Origin: UBA10649 sp963700745
Lineage (GTDB): Bacteria; Actinomycetota; Actinomycetes; S36-B12
Assembly (NCBI GenBank): GCA_963700745.1
Contig: CAVOYT010000012.1
Coordinates: forward strand, 186,001-250,000
Length of the DNA: 64,000 nt
Reading direction: 5' to 3'
The notes beneath the pieces are model-generated. The model was not told where the DNA came from. It saw only the letters and a program-made list of their open reading frames with translations, and did not search any database. The position numbers were made by a program, and so were the translations under genes. Shown here piece by piece: positions 63,226 to 64,000 of this stretch (the stretch's first letter is position 1; every line of letters starts with the position of its first letter).

Positions 63226-63434
63226 TCAGCCCTCCGCAGGCAGGATGGCCTCGTCGAGCAGCATCACCGGGATGCCGTCGCGCACCTCGTAGGACCGTCC
63301 GCATGCAGTGCAGACGATTCGGCCGCGGGCTCGTCGGGACGCACGGGCGCGTGCTCGGGGCAGGGGCAGGCCAGCACGTCCCACAGCTCCGCCGCGACGC
63401 CCAGGGGCGCCGGACGTCCGGTCAGGTCACTCAT
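63226..63434 (-). CDS. Trm112-like small zinc-ribbon protein
   Basis: ATG at 63434 overlaps the manB stop (ATGA). ELWDVLACPCPEHAPVRPDE and, after a frame change near 63315, IVCTACGRSYEVRDGIPVML give two cysteine pairs of a zinc ribbon, followed by LDEAILPAEG. About 69 residues. The DGIPVML ending is the mark of the Trm112/YcaR family. Eukaryotic Trm112 activates methyltransferases. Its place between manB and manA is common in actinobacteria, as I recall. Confidence 0.85.
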
Positions 63435-64000
63435 GCCGATCCTCCCGATCGCATCATGGCCAGCACCTCGTCGCGGATCGCCGCCATCTGCGGCTCGTCG
63501 CCCGCCTCGACGTTGAGCCGAAGCAGCGGCTCGGTGTTGCTGGGCCGCACGTTGAACCACCAGCCGTCGCCCGTCACCGTCATCCCGTCGAAGTCCTCGA
63601 TGTCGGTGACCCCGCGGGCGACGAACTCCGGCACGGATCGCCTCCGTGACGGCGGCCTGGTCGGCGACCTCGGTGTTGATCTCGCCGCTGGACGACGTAG
63701 CGGTCGAACGGCGCCAGCAGGCTCGACAGGGTCGTGCCCTCCTCGGTCTCGCCGAGCGCGGCGATGGTGTGCAGGGCGGCGAGCATCCCGGAGTCGGCGC
63801 GCCAGAAGTCGCGGAAGTAGAAGTGGCCGGAGTGCTCGCCGCCGAAGACCGCACCGGTCTCGGCCATCGTCTGCTTGATGAACGAGTGCCCGACGCGCGT
63901 GCGCACCGGCGACGCCGCCGTTCTCGAGCACGACCTCGGGCACCGCCTTGGAGGTGATCAGGTTGTGGATGATCGTGCTGCCGGGGTACTTGGCCAGCTC
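63431..64000 (-). CDS. manB: Phosphomannomutase/phosphoglucomutase ManB, C-terminal part, cut by window edge
   Basis: The gene enters from the right edge, so its N-terminus and phosphoserine loop are outside. Visible: STIIHNLITSKAVPEVVLEN, the sugar-binding loop VFGGEHSGHFYFRDF and the phosphate-binding loop WWFNVRPSNTEPLLRLNVEA, all typical of the alpha-D-phosphohexomutase family. With manA next to it, mannose-6-phosphate to mannose-1-phosphate is the likely main reaction. Shifts lie near 63910, 63690 and 63635. Confidence 0.9.
   Translation of the reverse strand, partial: ELAKYPGSTIIHNLITSKAVPEVVLENGGVAGAHARRALVHQADDGRDRCGLRRRALRPLLLPRLLARRLRDARRPAHHRRARRDRGGHDPVEPAGAVRPLRRPAARSTPRSPTRPPSRRRSVPEFVARGVTDIEDFDGMTVTGDGWWFNVRPSNTEPLLRLNVEAGDEPQMAAIRDEVLAMMRSGGSA

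Overview
The window is chromosomal DNA from a high-GC actinobacterium (about 70 % G+C by eye, not computed). Actinobacteria-typical genes support this: mtrA-mtrB-lpqB, secA followed by a CoA-transferase, an Rv3235-family gene, adnA-adnB, uvrD2 with an HRDC domain, mycoredoxin, nudC, moeZ, the 180-kDa NAD-glutamate dehydrogenase and an Excalibur protein. Two blocks recall the mycobacterial Rv3196-Rv3206 and Rv3235-Rv3264 neighbourhoods. A Nocardioidaceae/Propionibacteriales relative is a guess from general look only. No rRNA, tRNA, CRISPR array, phage or insertion sequence was recognised.

Layout. 1-7 kb: a truncated M20 peptidase, gamma-glutamyltranspeptidase, small enzymes, a ThiF-like E1 protein and an ABC1/AarF kinase. 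7-18 kb: a LuxR regulator, then a minus-strand signalling block read as two MFS transporters with C-terminal cyclic-nucleotide-binding domains, a receiver-class III cyclase, two solute-binding lipoproteins without a permease, and a hybrid histidine kinase. This is the most interesting part of the window. 18-32 kb: DNA repair and redox genes (uvrD2, mrx1, nudC, adnB, adnA) plus an acyltransferase and a flippase-like protein carrying a pseudokinase. 32-47 kb: CDGSH and Excalibur proteins, a repeat-bearing surface protein, a diguanylate cyclase, moeZ, gdh, a wax-ester-synthase-like/patatin fusion and a CpaE-like/SAF pair. 47-64 kb: an Rv3235-family gene, CoA-transferase, secA, a GNAT-LuxR fusion, comF, lpqB-mtrB-mtrA, a CPBP protease, sahH, a CDF transporter, manA, a Trm112-like gene and a partial manB.

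Sequence quality. Many genes, including housekeeping ones (secA, sahH, manA, adnAB), can only be read by switching frame one or more times, while neighbours such as uvrD2, moeZ, lpqB, mtrB and mtrA are uninterrupted. The most economical explanation is uneven sequencing or assembly indels rather than decay, so such genes are given as single CDS spanning all frames, with approximate break points. A family of long imperfect palindromes recurs between genes at about 0.9, 22.9, 32.3 and 59.1 kb.
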